Shown here: piece by piece, positions 39,214 through 46,841 of the stretch | Layout: each line of letters opens with the position of its first letter | How positions within the stretch are numbered: the stretch's first letter is position 1 | NCBI RefSeq assembly: GCF_030915525.1 | Contig: NZ_CP133269.1 | Span: 3,445,001-3,509,000, forward strand | Length of the DNA: 64,000 bases | Direction: 5' to 3' | DNA from: Neobacillus sp. PS2-9 | GTDB lineage: Bacteria; Bacillota; Bacilli; Bacillales; Cytobacillaceae | Position numbers and translations under genes: made by a program | The notes under the pieces: model-generated | What the model saw: only the letters and a program-made list of their open reading frames with translations | Told to the model about the DNA's origin: nothing | The model's database searches: none

Positions 39214-40881
39214 TTATTTTAATGTCAAATGTTCAGCAATCGGTCCTAGGACAAGACCAGGGAAGAAGGTAAGGGCACCAATTAAAATAACGGTACCAAT
39301 AAACACTCCTCCGAACAAGGCAGTATCTGTACGGAATGTGCCAACTGTTTCCGGAACTGGTTTTTTCGCCGCTAAAGAACCCACAACGGCAAGCAAGGTG
39401 ACAAATGAAATATATCGACCAAGGAACATCACAATACCTGTTGAGATATTCCAAAATGGTGTATTATCTCCTAAACCTTCGAACCCTGATCCATTATTGG
39501 CAGCCGATGAAGTATATTCATACATGGCCTGTGTTAAACCATGGAAGCCTCGATTAGAAATTGTGTCTGGATGCAGTACGACTGCCAATGCCGTCGGTAC
39601 CAAAATCAGAATAGGATGAACTAAAAGAGTGACAGCAATCAAAATCATCTCTTTGCCTTCAATCTTCTTCCCTAAGAATTCTGGTGTCCGTCCAACCATA
39701 AGACCGCATAAAAACACTCCAATCATGGCGTACATTAAAACGTTTAGAAAGCCTGCGCCAATTCCACCAAAAATGGTATTAAGCATCATGTTTGAAATCG
39801 TTACTAGTCCGCCAATTGGTGTAAGGGTGTCATGCATCGTATTGACCGCTCCGGTTTCTGAAGCAGTTGTAACAGTAGAATATAGAGCTGATTGGGCAAC
39901 GCCAAAACGTACTTCCTTTCCTTCCATGGTACCTTGTTCATGTTGAACTCCTAATGCATTTAAAGCAGGGTTTCCTTGGTATTCATAAGTCAGTGAAACA
40001 CCCAGCATAATAAGAAACATCATGAACATAGAGATGAACAACACTCGGCCTTGCTTGGCATTCCCTACCATTTTCCCATAAGCAAATGGAGTAGCCGTAC
40101 CAATTAACAACATAAGTAAAATTTGAATCAGGTTACTAATTGCGTTTGGATTTTCAAAAGGATGCGCTGAGTTTACCCCGAAAAAGCCGCCTCCGTTATT
40201 CCCCAATTCTTTAATCGCTAAAAATGACGCCACCGGTCCGCGTGCGATTTGCTGCTCTGCACCAGCAATCGTTTTAGCCGTTACGGTCGGATCTAATGTT
40301 TGCGGTACTCCTAAGAAAAGAAATGCTAGTGCTGAAATAAATGAAATAGGTAGAAGCACCCGGAATATAGAGCGTATTAGGTCTACATAAAAATTTCCTA
40401 AAGGCTTACCAGCTAATCCACGAATAAAAGCAATTATGACAGCTAGTGCCGTCGCCGGAGCAGTAAACATCATTAGGCCTATTGCTACCATTTGCGCTAA
40501 ATAGGATAATCCGCTTTCCCCACTGTAGTGCTGTAAATTAGTATTGGTCATAAAGCTAATTGCGGTATTAAACGATAGGGTTTGTTCCATTGCTTTAATT
40601 CCACTTGGATTCAGCGGTAAAATTCCTTGAATCCGAAAAAACACGTAAACTAGTAAAATCATCACAGTATTCGAACAAATGACGGCAATTGCATACTGCT
40701 TCCAAGTTTGATCCTTTGTTTTGATTCCAGAAATACGGTAGGCCAACTTCTCAAATCCAAAAATGCGATCCAATTTTGTTTTGTTATAATCGAATGCAGT
40801 AGCTAAATAGACCCCCATCGGTTTTGCAAGTAATAAGACGAGGATTAAGGTAATCCCCACGGATAATAGTGCGGTAGTCAA
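39214..40881 (-). CDS. kdpA: potassium-transporting ATPase subunit KdpA
   Basis: A 555-residue channel-like subunit with the four potassium-filter loops of the SKT superfamily, such as FMTNTNLQHYSGESG, ELGNNGGGFFGVNSAHPFEN and EYTSSAANNGSGFEGL. I take the TTG at 40881 as the start because GGAGG lies eight bases ahead and the upstream GTG overlaps it; the resulting length agrees with other KdpA. It is preceded by kdpF and followed by kdpB. Confidence 0.97.
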   Translation of the reverse strand: MTTALLSVGITLILVLLLAKPMGVYLATAFDYNKTKLDRIFGFEKLAYRISGIKTKDQTWKQYAIAVICSNTVMILLVYVFFRIQGILPLNPSGIKAMEQTLSFNTAISFMTNTNLQHYSGESGLSYLAQMVAIGLMMFTAPATALAVIIAFIRGLAGKPLGNFYVDLIRSIFRVLLPISFISALAFLFLGVPQTLDPTVTAKTIAGAEQQIARGPVASFLAIKELGNNGGGFFGVNSAHPFENPNAISNLIQILLMLLIGTATPFAYGKMVGNAKQGRVLFISMFMMFLIMLGVSLTYEYQGNPALNALGVQHEQGTMEGKEVRFGVAQSALYSTVTTASETGAVNTMHDTLTPIGGLVTISNMMLNTIFGGIGAGFLNVLMYAMIGVFLCGLMVGRTPEFLGKKIEGKEMILIAVTLLVHPILILVPTALAVVLHPDTISNRGFHGLTQAMYEYTSSAANNGSGFEGLGDNTPFWNISTGIVMFLGRYISFVTLLAVVGSLAAKKPVPETVGTFRTDTALFGGVFIGTVILIGALTFFPGLVLGPIAEHLTLK

Positions 40882-40922
40882 TGTATTTCCCTCCACTTGA
40901 AATCAAGTTTTTATTTTTTCAA

Positions 40923-41003
40923 TTAAAATTTTTCAGGATGAATAAGTACATATCCAAGATACACAAACAAAGCAGCTATAATGATTCCTATAAAAACTAG
41001 CAT
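40923..41003 (-). CDS. kdpF: KdpF small membrane subunit
   Basis: A 26-residue single-helix peptide (MLVFIGIIIAALFVYLGYVL then IHPEKF). KdpF stabilises the KdpABC complex and has this size and place, directly before kdpA. Its ATG overlaps the stop of the 34-residue gene before it (TAATG), so the two are coupled. Confidence 0.88.
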   Translation of the reverse strand: MLVFIGIIIAALFVYLGYVLIHPEKF

Positions 41004-41107
41004 TACTTAACACTCCCTTTCTGAATTACAGAATCAGCCCAACGAACAAGTCCCAGCATTAGTGCTCCCAAACCAAAAATGGCAGCTACCATTAGAATAT
41101 CTAGCAT
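41003..41107 (-). CDS. 34-residue membrane peptide heading the kdp operon
   Basis: A single hydrophobic helix (LDILMVAAIFGLGALMLGLV) followed by RWADSVIQKGSVK. AAAAGGGGGG lies seven or so bases before the ATG, and the stop overlaps the kdpF start. Similar very small open frames precede kdpF in other Firmicutes as far as I recall. Its role is unknown; it may be a second KdpF-like subunit. Confidence 0.65.
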   Translation of the reverse strand: MLDILMVAAIFGLGALMLGLVRWADSVIQKGSVK

Positions 41108-41289
41108 TTAAATCCCCCCTTTTTTGATTATTCATCCAGTGACATTTACAAAACATCACCATCTGAAAGCATAAAAAATAGACCATACGTACTCCTTCCC
41201 CAGTTGAGCAATTGAGATCAAGAACCAGAACTAGAAACACCTCAAAAAGAGATATTCCTGTAAAGGATTCTTGTCATAATTGATCATAT

Positions 41290-41400
41290 TGGAGAAAAAG
41301 TATGCATGGTCTACTTAGCGCCCAGCAAGCCTGTAAGGCTTCCTTTGCGTCCTGTCTTCCAGTTTACTTTTTCTAAAAATAGGCATAATAAAAAGACCTA
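41290..41400 (-). ncRNA. structured leader segment between riboswitch and kdp genes
   Basis: On the minus strand GGTCT (near 41397) can pair with AGACC (near 41310), enclosing a short hairpin CTG-GAAGA-CAG followed by GGACGCAAAG, then hairpin AAGCC-TTACA-GGCTT. The GACGCAAAG string after a GAA-type loop recalls the c-di-GMP-I (GEMM) aptamer, but the other conserved half is not clear. It is a candidate structured RNA; the identity is not established. Confidence 0.35.
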
Positions 41401-41435
41401 CTTAGTTTGTCAGGCTGCCCTCTTGCTTAAAAACA

Positions 41436-41602
41436 AAAAAGCCCCCTGAATAAGGTGGTCTTTAGACCTCCTTCGCTTTAGCCGACGAAGTTAGCTGACG
41501 GGTAGGATGGCGAAAGAGTTTCTCATCCCTTCTGGTTCCCCAGAATTAACCCCCAAAAATTGGTTCCTCCGTTCCTGAATAAATCAGGATTAAGCCGTCT
41601 AT
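41436..41602 (-). promoter_or_regulatory. c-di-AMP riboswitch (ydaO-yuaA type) with terminator
   Basis: Read on the minus strand it has the conserved blocks of the ydaO aptamer in order: CTTAATCCTG, CAGGAACGGAGGAACCAA, TTGGGGGTTAATTC, GGGGAACCAGAAGGGATG, CTTTCG, ACCCGTCAGCTAAC and GCGAAGGAG. A CCACCT segment (41454-41459) can pair either with the upstream AGGAGGT or with AGGGGG (41443-41448) just before a six-T run, a plausible switch between read-through and termination. Ligand-bound ydaO aptamers turn genes off. It heads the kdp operon, so high c-di-AMP should shut off potassium uptake, as reported for kdp in Bacillus thuringiensis. Confidence 0.93.
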
Positions 41603-41765
41603 TTACTTATTCTGTTATTCTATTTCGTTAATTAGTATTTGTAAATAGCCAATTTCATGTAATATTCCGCTGAATTTATAGGTTTTTTTTGCTTTTTCAT
41701 TAATTATCTCTTAATTTCTCATTTTTTCTCTTTATTTTACTTTTTAATGCCTATTTTTTTTACTA

Positions 41766-41796
41766 TTGACATTATATAAAATGCAAGTAATATAAT
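41766..41796 (+). promoter_or_regulatory. promoter of the DUF2294 gene
   Basis: TTGACA at 41766-41771 with TATAAT at 41791-41796 (19-base spacer) or TAATAT at 41788-41793 (16 bases). It reads away from the kdp leader. Confidence 0.55.
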
Positions 41797-41844
41797 GTTC
41801 ATGATTTAGATAGAAATATGTAAATAGATCCGGGGGTTTTGGGG

Positions 41845-42213
41845 ATGGCTAATTCTAAGAGGAAACTAGAGGCTGAAATCAGCTCAGCATTTATTAAATT
41901 TCAGAGAGAATTACTTGGACGTGGTCCACAGGAAGCAAAAACATACATCGTACAGGACATGGTCATAACACGCTTCAAAGGCGTATTAACCACCGAGGAG
42001 AAGCATCTTGTAACCCACGACACAGGCAGAAAACTAGTAAAGCAAATGAGACAAGTCTTACGTGAAATGTATAGTCATGATTTTGAAAAAATAGTAGAAG
42101 AATTTACAAAATGTAAGGTCTTATCTAGTCATAGTGATATTAGTACAAAGATTGGAGAAAGAATTGAGGTTTTTATTGTTGATAAAGATTTAGAAAAATC
42201 TCTTGAAGACTAA
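41845..42213 (+). CDS. DUF2294 domain protein
   Basis: A 122-residue soluble protein with features of DUF2294: LEAEISSAFIKFQRELLGRGPQEAK, then YIVQDMVITRFKGVLTTEEKHL, and GRKLVKQMRQVLRE. The family is common in Bacillaceae and cyanobacteria and has no firm function. I use the ATG at 41845, with GGGGG eight bases ahead. It is a single-gene unit divergent from kdp and converging with the TspO-like gene. Confidence 0.85.
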   Translation: MANSKRKLEAEISSAFIKFQRELLGRGPQEAKTYIVQDMVITRFKGVLTTEEKHLVTHDTGRKLVKQMRQVLREMYSHDFEKIVEEFTKCKVLSSHSDISTKIGERIEVFIVDKDLEKSLED

Positions 42214-42216
42214 CTT

Positions 42217-42247
42217 AAAAAGCTCTACCTCTCAAGTAGAGCTTTTT
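42217..42247. terminator. bidirectional terminator, DUF2294 gene / TspO-like gene
   Basis: AAAAAGCTCTAC / GTAGAGCTTTTT with a short loop; the stem overlaps the stop codon of the TspO-like gene. Confidence 0.85.
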
Positions 42248-42959
42248 CCTTTATTGTGACCCATAGAAAAATTAGTAATGCTACTGATAGTACATAAGAA
42301 ACGTAACTTACACTAGGAAAGGAAGCTTGATTTTTCACACCAATCCCAATCAAAGCCCAAATAAAAACTAAAACATAATAAGGGTCTTTTTCCTTCATGT
42401 AAAAATTCTCCGCCAGTAATGCAGCAACCCATAGCATAATAAAGGTCCACACAATATGTGTTATCCCCCAGCCATTCCATTGAATAAAAACCAGATAATA
42501 GCTGATATTTGCAATCAAGGCTACACAAATCCATCCAAGATAGATGGAGAAAGGGATTACATCTATCTTTGGAGGGTGAAAGCTTTTTACTTTCTTGTAT
42601 AGAAAAATAAGTGTAATCAAAAAAGCTAACATGACTAAAACCGTATAGAAAAAGTACTCATAATGCCATAAAAAAAGCCACAGGATATTTAGAATACAGG
42701 TAAGCAGAAAAAGTCCACTAGTAGTTTGGTAAAGAGGGAGATTTCTTCGGTACTTCGGCAGCTGTCTGAGCACCCAGATAAAAAGGAATAAGTAAATGAT
42801 TCCCCAAATACTAAAGACATAGCCTGCCGGTATAAATAACACATTCAACCTATTTGATATTTCTCCAGTAGTCTGTCCGTTAAGTGGTAACGTATTAGCT
42901 AATATATTCACTATAACTACCAATAAAAGCCCAAGGAAATTCAAAGCGCACCGAATCAT
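42225..42959 (-). CDS. TspO/MBR-like tryptophan-rich membrane protein
   Basis: A 244-residue protein with about eight helices. The block FIPAGYVFSIWGIIYLFLF matches the TspO/MBR opening (PAGY-FSIWG), and there are many Trp residues. It is longer than classical TspO (about 160 residues), like the extended Bacillus versions. TspO proteins bind porphyrins and respond to light and oxygen stress. It lies 11 bases after the photolyase gene in the light-response cluster, which supports such a role. Confidence 0.75.
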   Translation of the reverse strand: MIRCALNFLGLLLVVIVNILANTLPLNGQTTGEISNRLNVLFIPAGYVFSIWGIIYLFLFIWVLRQLPKYRRNLPLYQTTSGLFLLTCILNILWLFLWHYEYFFYTVLVMLAFLITLIFLYKKVKSFHPPKIDVIPFSIYLGWICVALIANISYYLVFIQWNGWGITHIVWTFIMLWVAALLAENFYMKEKDPYYVLVFIWALIGIGVKNQASFPSVSYVSYVLSVALLIFLWVTIKEKALLER

Positions 42960-42970
42960 TCGACTCCCCC

Positions 42971-44407
42971 TTACTTTTTGATTAAATTGTATGCTTCTAA
43001 AGCTCTTTCTCTTGCAAAAGAGTGTTCAACAATTGGGAAAGGATAGGATGTACCTAGCTCCACCCCTGCCTCACGGAGAATCTCTTCAGGTACTGTCCAT
43101 GGGCAATGAAGATATTTAGCTGGCAGGTGTTTTAATTCTGGTACCCATTGTCGAATGTAAGCGCCAGCCTCATCAAATTTTTGTCCTTGGGTAATGGGAT
43201 TAAATATTCTAAAGTACGGTGCTGCATCAAACCCACAGCCTGATACCCATTGCCACCCCATTGAATTATTGGCCAAGTCTGCATCAAGCAGTGTTTCTTC
43301 AAACCACGAAGCCCCTCTTTGCCATGGTATCAATAAATGCTTTACTAAAAAGGAGGCCGTTACCATTCGGACCCGATTATGCATCCAACCGGTTTCCCAT
43401 AATTCTCGCATCCCTGCATCAATTATTGGATAGCCCGTTCTTCCTTCTTTCCATGCTGAAAATTCAGCCTCCCTCTCCTCCCATGGGAAAAATAAAAATT
43501 CCTTACGAAGGGGAGAATCAATCATTTCAGGGAAAGAAACTAGCTGATGATACCCAAATTCTCTCCATACTAATTGTCTTAAAAATCCATCAATATCTTC
43601 CTGCCCATTGCTAGAACCAATTTTCTCTTGTTCCTTTAATTGATGCCATATCCATCTCGGACTGATTTCTCCCCAGGTTAGATGAGGGGACAACCTGGAA
43701 ACATGCTGAACATATGGATAGTCCCTTTTTGTAGAATATCCCCACAGCCTTTCCTCAATAAATTGTTCACACTGATTGATTGCCCCCTTTTCTCCTGGCA
43801 ACCAGTATTCTTTCAATTTTTTATACCAAGCTATAGTAGGCAATAAATCTAATTCATCAATATTTAAAGTTTTAACTTTGTCATGTGCACTTGAAAGCGT
43901 AGCGGGTAAGATTTTGGGTAGTGGAATGGGCATCTGTAAACATTTCTTCCAGAAAGGAGTAAATACTTTATAGGGCTGCCCTTGATTATTTATTATTGAT
44001 AAAGGTGGAAATAACAGATTCGAATGAAAGGCTTTTACCATTATTCCTTCCTTTTCTAGCGTTTCTTTAATCTGTTGATCACGTAATCGGATCTCTGGTT
44101 CGTATCTTTCATTAAAGAACACAGCCTGAGCTCCAGTTTCTTCAATCAGCTCCTTAAGTATTGAAAGGCTTTTCCCTTTTCGAACAATTAACTTTGAGCC
44201 CCGGTCTTGTAATGCTCGGTCTAATTCTATCAGGGAATGGTGGAGCCACCAGGAAGCAGCTTCAACAACTACCTTTTTTGTTTCTTCCTCAGGCGACCAG
44301 ATAAAAACAGGAACAATACTTCCTTGTTCCATTCCTGACCATAATGCTAAATTATCTTGAATTCGCAGGTCCCTGCGCAACCAAATGATTGTTTTTCTAT
44401 GTTGCAT
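42971..44407 (-). CDS. phr: deoxyribodipyrimidine photolyase
   Basis: A class I photolyase of 478-482 residues, repairing cyclobutane pyrimidine dimers with blue light and FAD. The N-terminal antenna domain opens with IIWLRRDLRIQDNLAL; the FAD domain has WGEISPRWIWHQL, WREFGYH, GRTGYPIIDAGMRELWETGWMHNR and WQWVSGCGFDAAPYFRIFNP. I prefer ATG 44407 (GGAGAG just ahead), while ATG 44419 would add four residues. It follows the CarH-type regulator by 7-19 bases and so is co-transcribed with its own light-sensing controller. Confidence 0.95.
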   Translation of the reverse strand: MQHRKTIIWLRRDLRIQDNLALWSGMEQGSIVPVFIWSPEEETKKVVVEAASWWLHHSLIELDRALQDRGSKLIVRKGKSLSILKELIEETGAQAVFFNERYEPEIRLRDQQIKETLEKEGIMVKAFHSNLLFPPLSIINNQGQPYKVFTPFWKKCLQMPIPLPKILPATLSSAHDKVKTLNIDELDLLPTIAWYKKLKEYWLPGEKGAINQCEQFIEERLWGYSTKRDYPYVQHVSRLSPHLTWGEISPRWIWHQLKEQEKIGSSNGQEDIDGFLRQLVWREFGYHQLVSFPEMIDSPLRKEFLFFPWEEREAEFSAWKEGRTGYPIIDAGMRELWETGWMHNRVRMVTASFLVKHLLIPWQRGASWFEETLLDADLANNSMGWQWVSGCGFDAAPYFRIFNPITQGQKFDEAGAYIRQWVPELKHLPAKYLHCPWTVPEEILREAGVELGTSYPFPIVEHSFARERALEAYNLIKK

Positions 44408-44425
44408 CTGTCTCTCCATCCCGTT

Positions 44426-45337
44426 TTATACTACTAATACCTCATCCAATGTATGAGTTAAGTGAATATACTGTAGCTGGCTTCTGTTTGCCAGATATGT
44501 TACGGCTCCAGGTCCCCCTATGTAAAACTGGGTTTTTTTACAATCAGAGGCAAACCTCTCAAGCTTAGTTAATATCGCTGGGTCCTGTTCGAAAGGAAAA
44601 GTCGTGGTAGCCGACAAGATGACTTTATCTGGCTCCAATTTTTGAATCGTCTTTTCAATTGATCCTTCAGCTGGAGATGCCCCTATTAAGACCGTTTTCC
44701 ACCCCTTTAACATAGCTTGAATCAAAAGGATTAGCACCGGAACTTCATGTTGTTCATACGGCAAACAGGCACCTAAAAGGGTCGGTGAATTTTCCCTGTA
44801 TTTAAAATTCCTTCTTAATTGAACAAGAAAATCTCGTACGGTAAGACTTGCAAGCGATTCCTGATATTCTCCCCATTGCCCCTTTTCCCATCGATTCCCA
44901 ACTTCATGTAAAAAAGGGATCACGACAGATTGAATGAAAAAATCTAATCCCTTTTGGTGATAGGCCTGCTGGAGAATTATATTCATTGCGGCTTCGTTGC
45001 AGTGGGTGCCTTCCTTCAGCAAATCGAGAACAAATTCGTTTAACTCTTCATATTGATTCTTCTTTTTCCAGCCAGCATCCAGTAAACTTTGATCAGAAGG
45101 GGAACCACCTTTCTCTACAAGATAGGCTGCTTGCTTGACTGTATGTCCCTGGTCTACTAATCCTTTTACTTTTAATATTGTATTAATATCTGCTTCACTA
45201 TAAATTCTGTACCCATTTTCTAATCTTTCAGGATTAACAATTTGATATCTCTCTTCCCATTTTCGAATTACCTGTTTTGACAATCCGGTAATTTCTGAAA
45301 CTTGTTGGATCGAATAGGTTGAATTTTCGATTTTCAT
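44426..45337 (-). CDS. CarH/LitR-type B12-dependent photoreceptor regulator (MerR family)
   Basis: A 303-residue regulator: MerR helix-turn-helix at the N-terminus (YSIQQVSEITGLSKQVIRKWEERY, residues 8-31), a helical cap, and a cobalamin-binding domain. The cap Trp150 and Glu160 fit the W-x9-E pattern of CarH that covers adenosyl-B12; the next residue is Ser161 where His is usual, and the residue after Trp is Glu, not the His that clamps cobalt after light in Thermus CarH. The lower ligand His197 (YEQHE) is present. Such proteins repress carotenoid genes in the dark. TTGTACAA lies over its own -35. Light chemistry may differ given the substitutions. Confidence 0.88.
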   Translation of the reverse strand: MKIENSTYSIQQVSEITGLSKQVIRKWEERYQIVNPERLENGYRIYSEADINTILKVKGLVDQGHTVKQAAYLVEKGGSPSDQSLLDAGWKKKNQYEELNEFVLDLLKEGTHCNEAAMNIILQQAYHQKGLDFFIQSVVIPFLHEVGNRWEKGQWGEYQESLASLTVRDFLVQLRRNFKYRENSPTLLGACLPYEQHEVPVLILLIQAMLKGWKTVLIGASPAEGSIEKTIQKLEPDKVILSATTTFPFEQDPAILTKLERFASDCKKTQFYIGGPGAVTYLANRSQLQYIHLTHTLDEVLVV

Positions 45338-45396
45338 TTCTCTTTATGTCATCCTCTCGGCATGTTGGAAAAAACTTCTCATGACTATTTAGTCCA

Positions 45397-45426
45397 GTAT
45401 ATACCAAGCCACAACCTTGTACAACG
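45397..45426 (-). promoter_or_regulatory. carH-phr promoter with TTGTACAA operator
   Basis: Minus-strand TTGTAC (45419-45424) and TATACT (45397-45402), 16 bases apart. The palindrome TTGTACAA (45417-45424) covers the -35 and recurs at the crt promoter. Confidence 0.65.
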
Positions 45427-45523
45427 CCAGAAAAACAACTATACAAACATTTGACATACTTCCTTCATCCAAAGTTAATAAAAGAAAATCCATAGTGATG
45501 GAATAAGGAAATGAGGACATTCA

Positions 45524-45949
45524 TTGGAAAAACTACAGATAAATAAAGCTGTACTTGCTGGGTTGATTTCTGGTGTATTTTTGGGCCTATTTTTGAAAGT
45601 GGTTGAAAAGACTACTTCTCTTAAGGTTTATACATTATTATTAAATGTGGATTATGTTCCTATCATTCAACGTTTTGAGGTTTCTGAGATCATTGAATTT
45701 AGTATCCACTTATTTATTTCTGTTGTATTGAGCGTATGTTTACTATTTTTACTTAACAAAAAATATATCCCCACCAAAAAAAGAATCCTATTCATTACCC
45801 TAATTTGTTTAGTTATCGGGATCTTTCTGTATCCTACGACCCTTTTATCAGACCGCACACCTTCAATATCCAATCTTCCGGCTTTAGGTTTTTGGCTTTT
45901 GGGTCATTCCCTTTATGGTGGGATGTTGGGTTTCCTATTAAAAAAATAG
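45524..45949 (+). CDS. four-helix membrane protein of unknown function
   Basis: A 141-residue protein with four hydrophobic segments, the last containing GFWLLGHSLYGGMLGFLL. It starts at a TTG with GAGG seven bases ahead and a TTGACA at 45451. It lies divergent from carH and convergent with the carotenoid genes, so it may share the light control, but no family is recognised. Confidence 0.6.
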   Translation: MEKLQINKAVLAGLISGVFLGLFLKVVEKTTSLKVYTLLLNVDYVPIIQRFEVSEIIEFSIHLFISVVLSVCLLFLLNKKYIPTKKRILFITLICLVIGIFLYPTTLLSDRTPSISNLPALGFWLLGHSLYGGMLGFLLKK

Positions 45950-45977
45950 TTAGAGAGTGCTTAATAGGTGGATCTTA

Positions 45978-46841
45978 CTAAGCTTCAATAGAGTGAACCT
46001 CATTTTGGCTGGATACTTGAAGAGCTGCCAAAAGTATCATTTTCTTTTTCTTGTCACTCACAATCGCTCTACTTGTATACACTTGGTATTCATTATGTCT
46101 TACTGCCTCCATAATGGCTGCATAATAACCTGCAGCTAGTTTAATAGAGAAGGAACTCTTTTCAGGATAGGTATCAATGTTTTCTAACCCCTTTGAAAAC
46201 CAATCCTCAGCCACATTCATCAGACCCGTCAGCATTCGCTTAAAGCGAAAATTGACCACGTTTGTCTCAAACTCCTCTTGTGTATAATGATATTGCTCCA
46301 TCCATTCCTTAGGAATATATCGGCGTCCTTTTTGTTGATCTTCTCCTATATCCCGGATAATGTTCACAATCTGCATCGCTTTTCCAAGGTACACGCCCGC
46401 AAGTTCTACCTCACTCGAAGGTTGATCATGAAGAACAGGAAGAAGCATCTCCCCCACAGAACCGGCGACTCTTTCACAATATAATTCGAGCTCTTCCATT
46501 GTTTCATAGTTTGTTAGGGTCGTATCCATTTTCTGCCCGGATATCTGCTTATAAAATGGCTCTTTTGAAATAGGGAAACTACTAAACAGCCAACTTAAAC
46601 AAGGCCAGATAAAATGTCCTTCTGCACTATCTAAATGATCAAATAATGTTTCAAGTTCACTCAATGTATAGGGTGAAGATTCTGGCTCATCAACAGAATC
46701 ATCAATCATTCTACAAAAAGCATAAATAACAAACACCGCTTCTTTTCTTGGTGAAGGTAAAAAACGAAAAGCCGTATAAAAGCTCGCAGAATGCTTCTTC
46801 ATCAATTCCTCACAAGCAGAGATTAAGTTCGAATCAATCAC
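45978..46841 (-). CDS. phytoene/squalene (dehydrosqualene) synthase
   Basis: A 287-residue head-to-head prenyl synthase. Both Asp-rich motifs are present: CRMIDDSVDEPE and NIIRDIGEDQQKGRRYIP. It joins two C15 or C20 diphosphates into the carotenoid backbone. Since the partner desaturases resemble the C30 (CrtN) group of Firmicutes, a dehydrosqualene product (CrtM function) is more likely than phytoene. It overlaps the upstream desaturase gene by four bases and ends the operon. Confidence 0.88.
   Translation of the reverse strand: MIDSNLISACEELMKKHSASFYTAFRFLPSPRKEAVFVIYAFCRMIDDSVDEPESSPYTLSELETLFDHLDSAEGHFIWPCLSWLFSSFPISKEPFYKQISGQKMDTTLTNYETMEELELYCERVAGSVGEMLLPVLHDQPSSEVELAGVYLGKAMQIVNIIRDIGEDQQKGRRYIPKEWMEQYHYTQEEFETNVVNFRFKRMLTGLMNVAEDWFSKGLENIDTYPEKSSFSIKLAAGYYAAIMEAVRHNEYQVYTSRAIVSDKKKKMILLAALQVSSQNEVHSIEA

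Noticed and set aside
41034..41240. 68-residue frame opposite the kdp leader
   Set aside because: It overlaps the better-supported 34-residue gene in another frame and has unlikely composition (many Cys/Trp).
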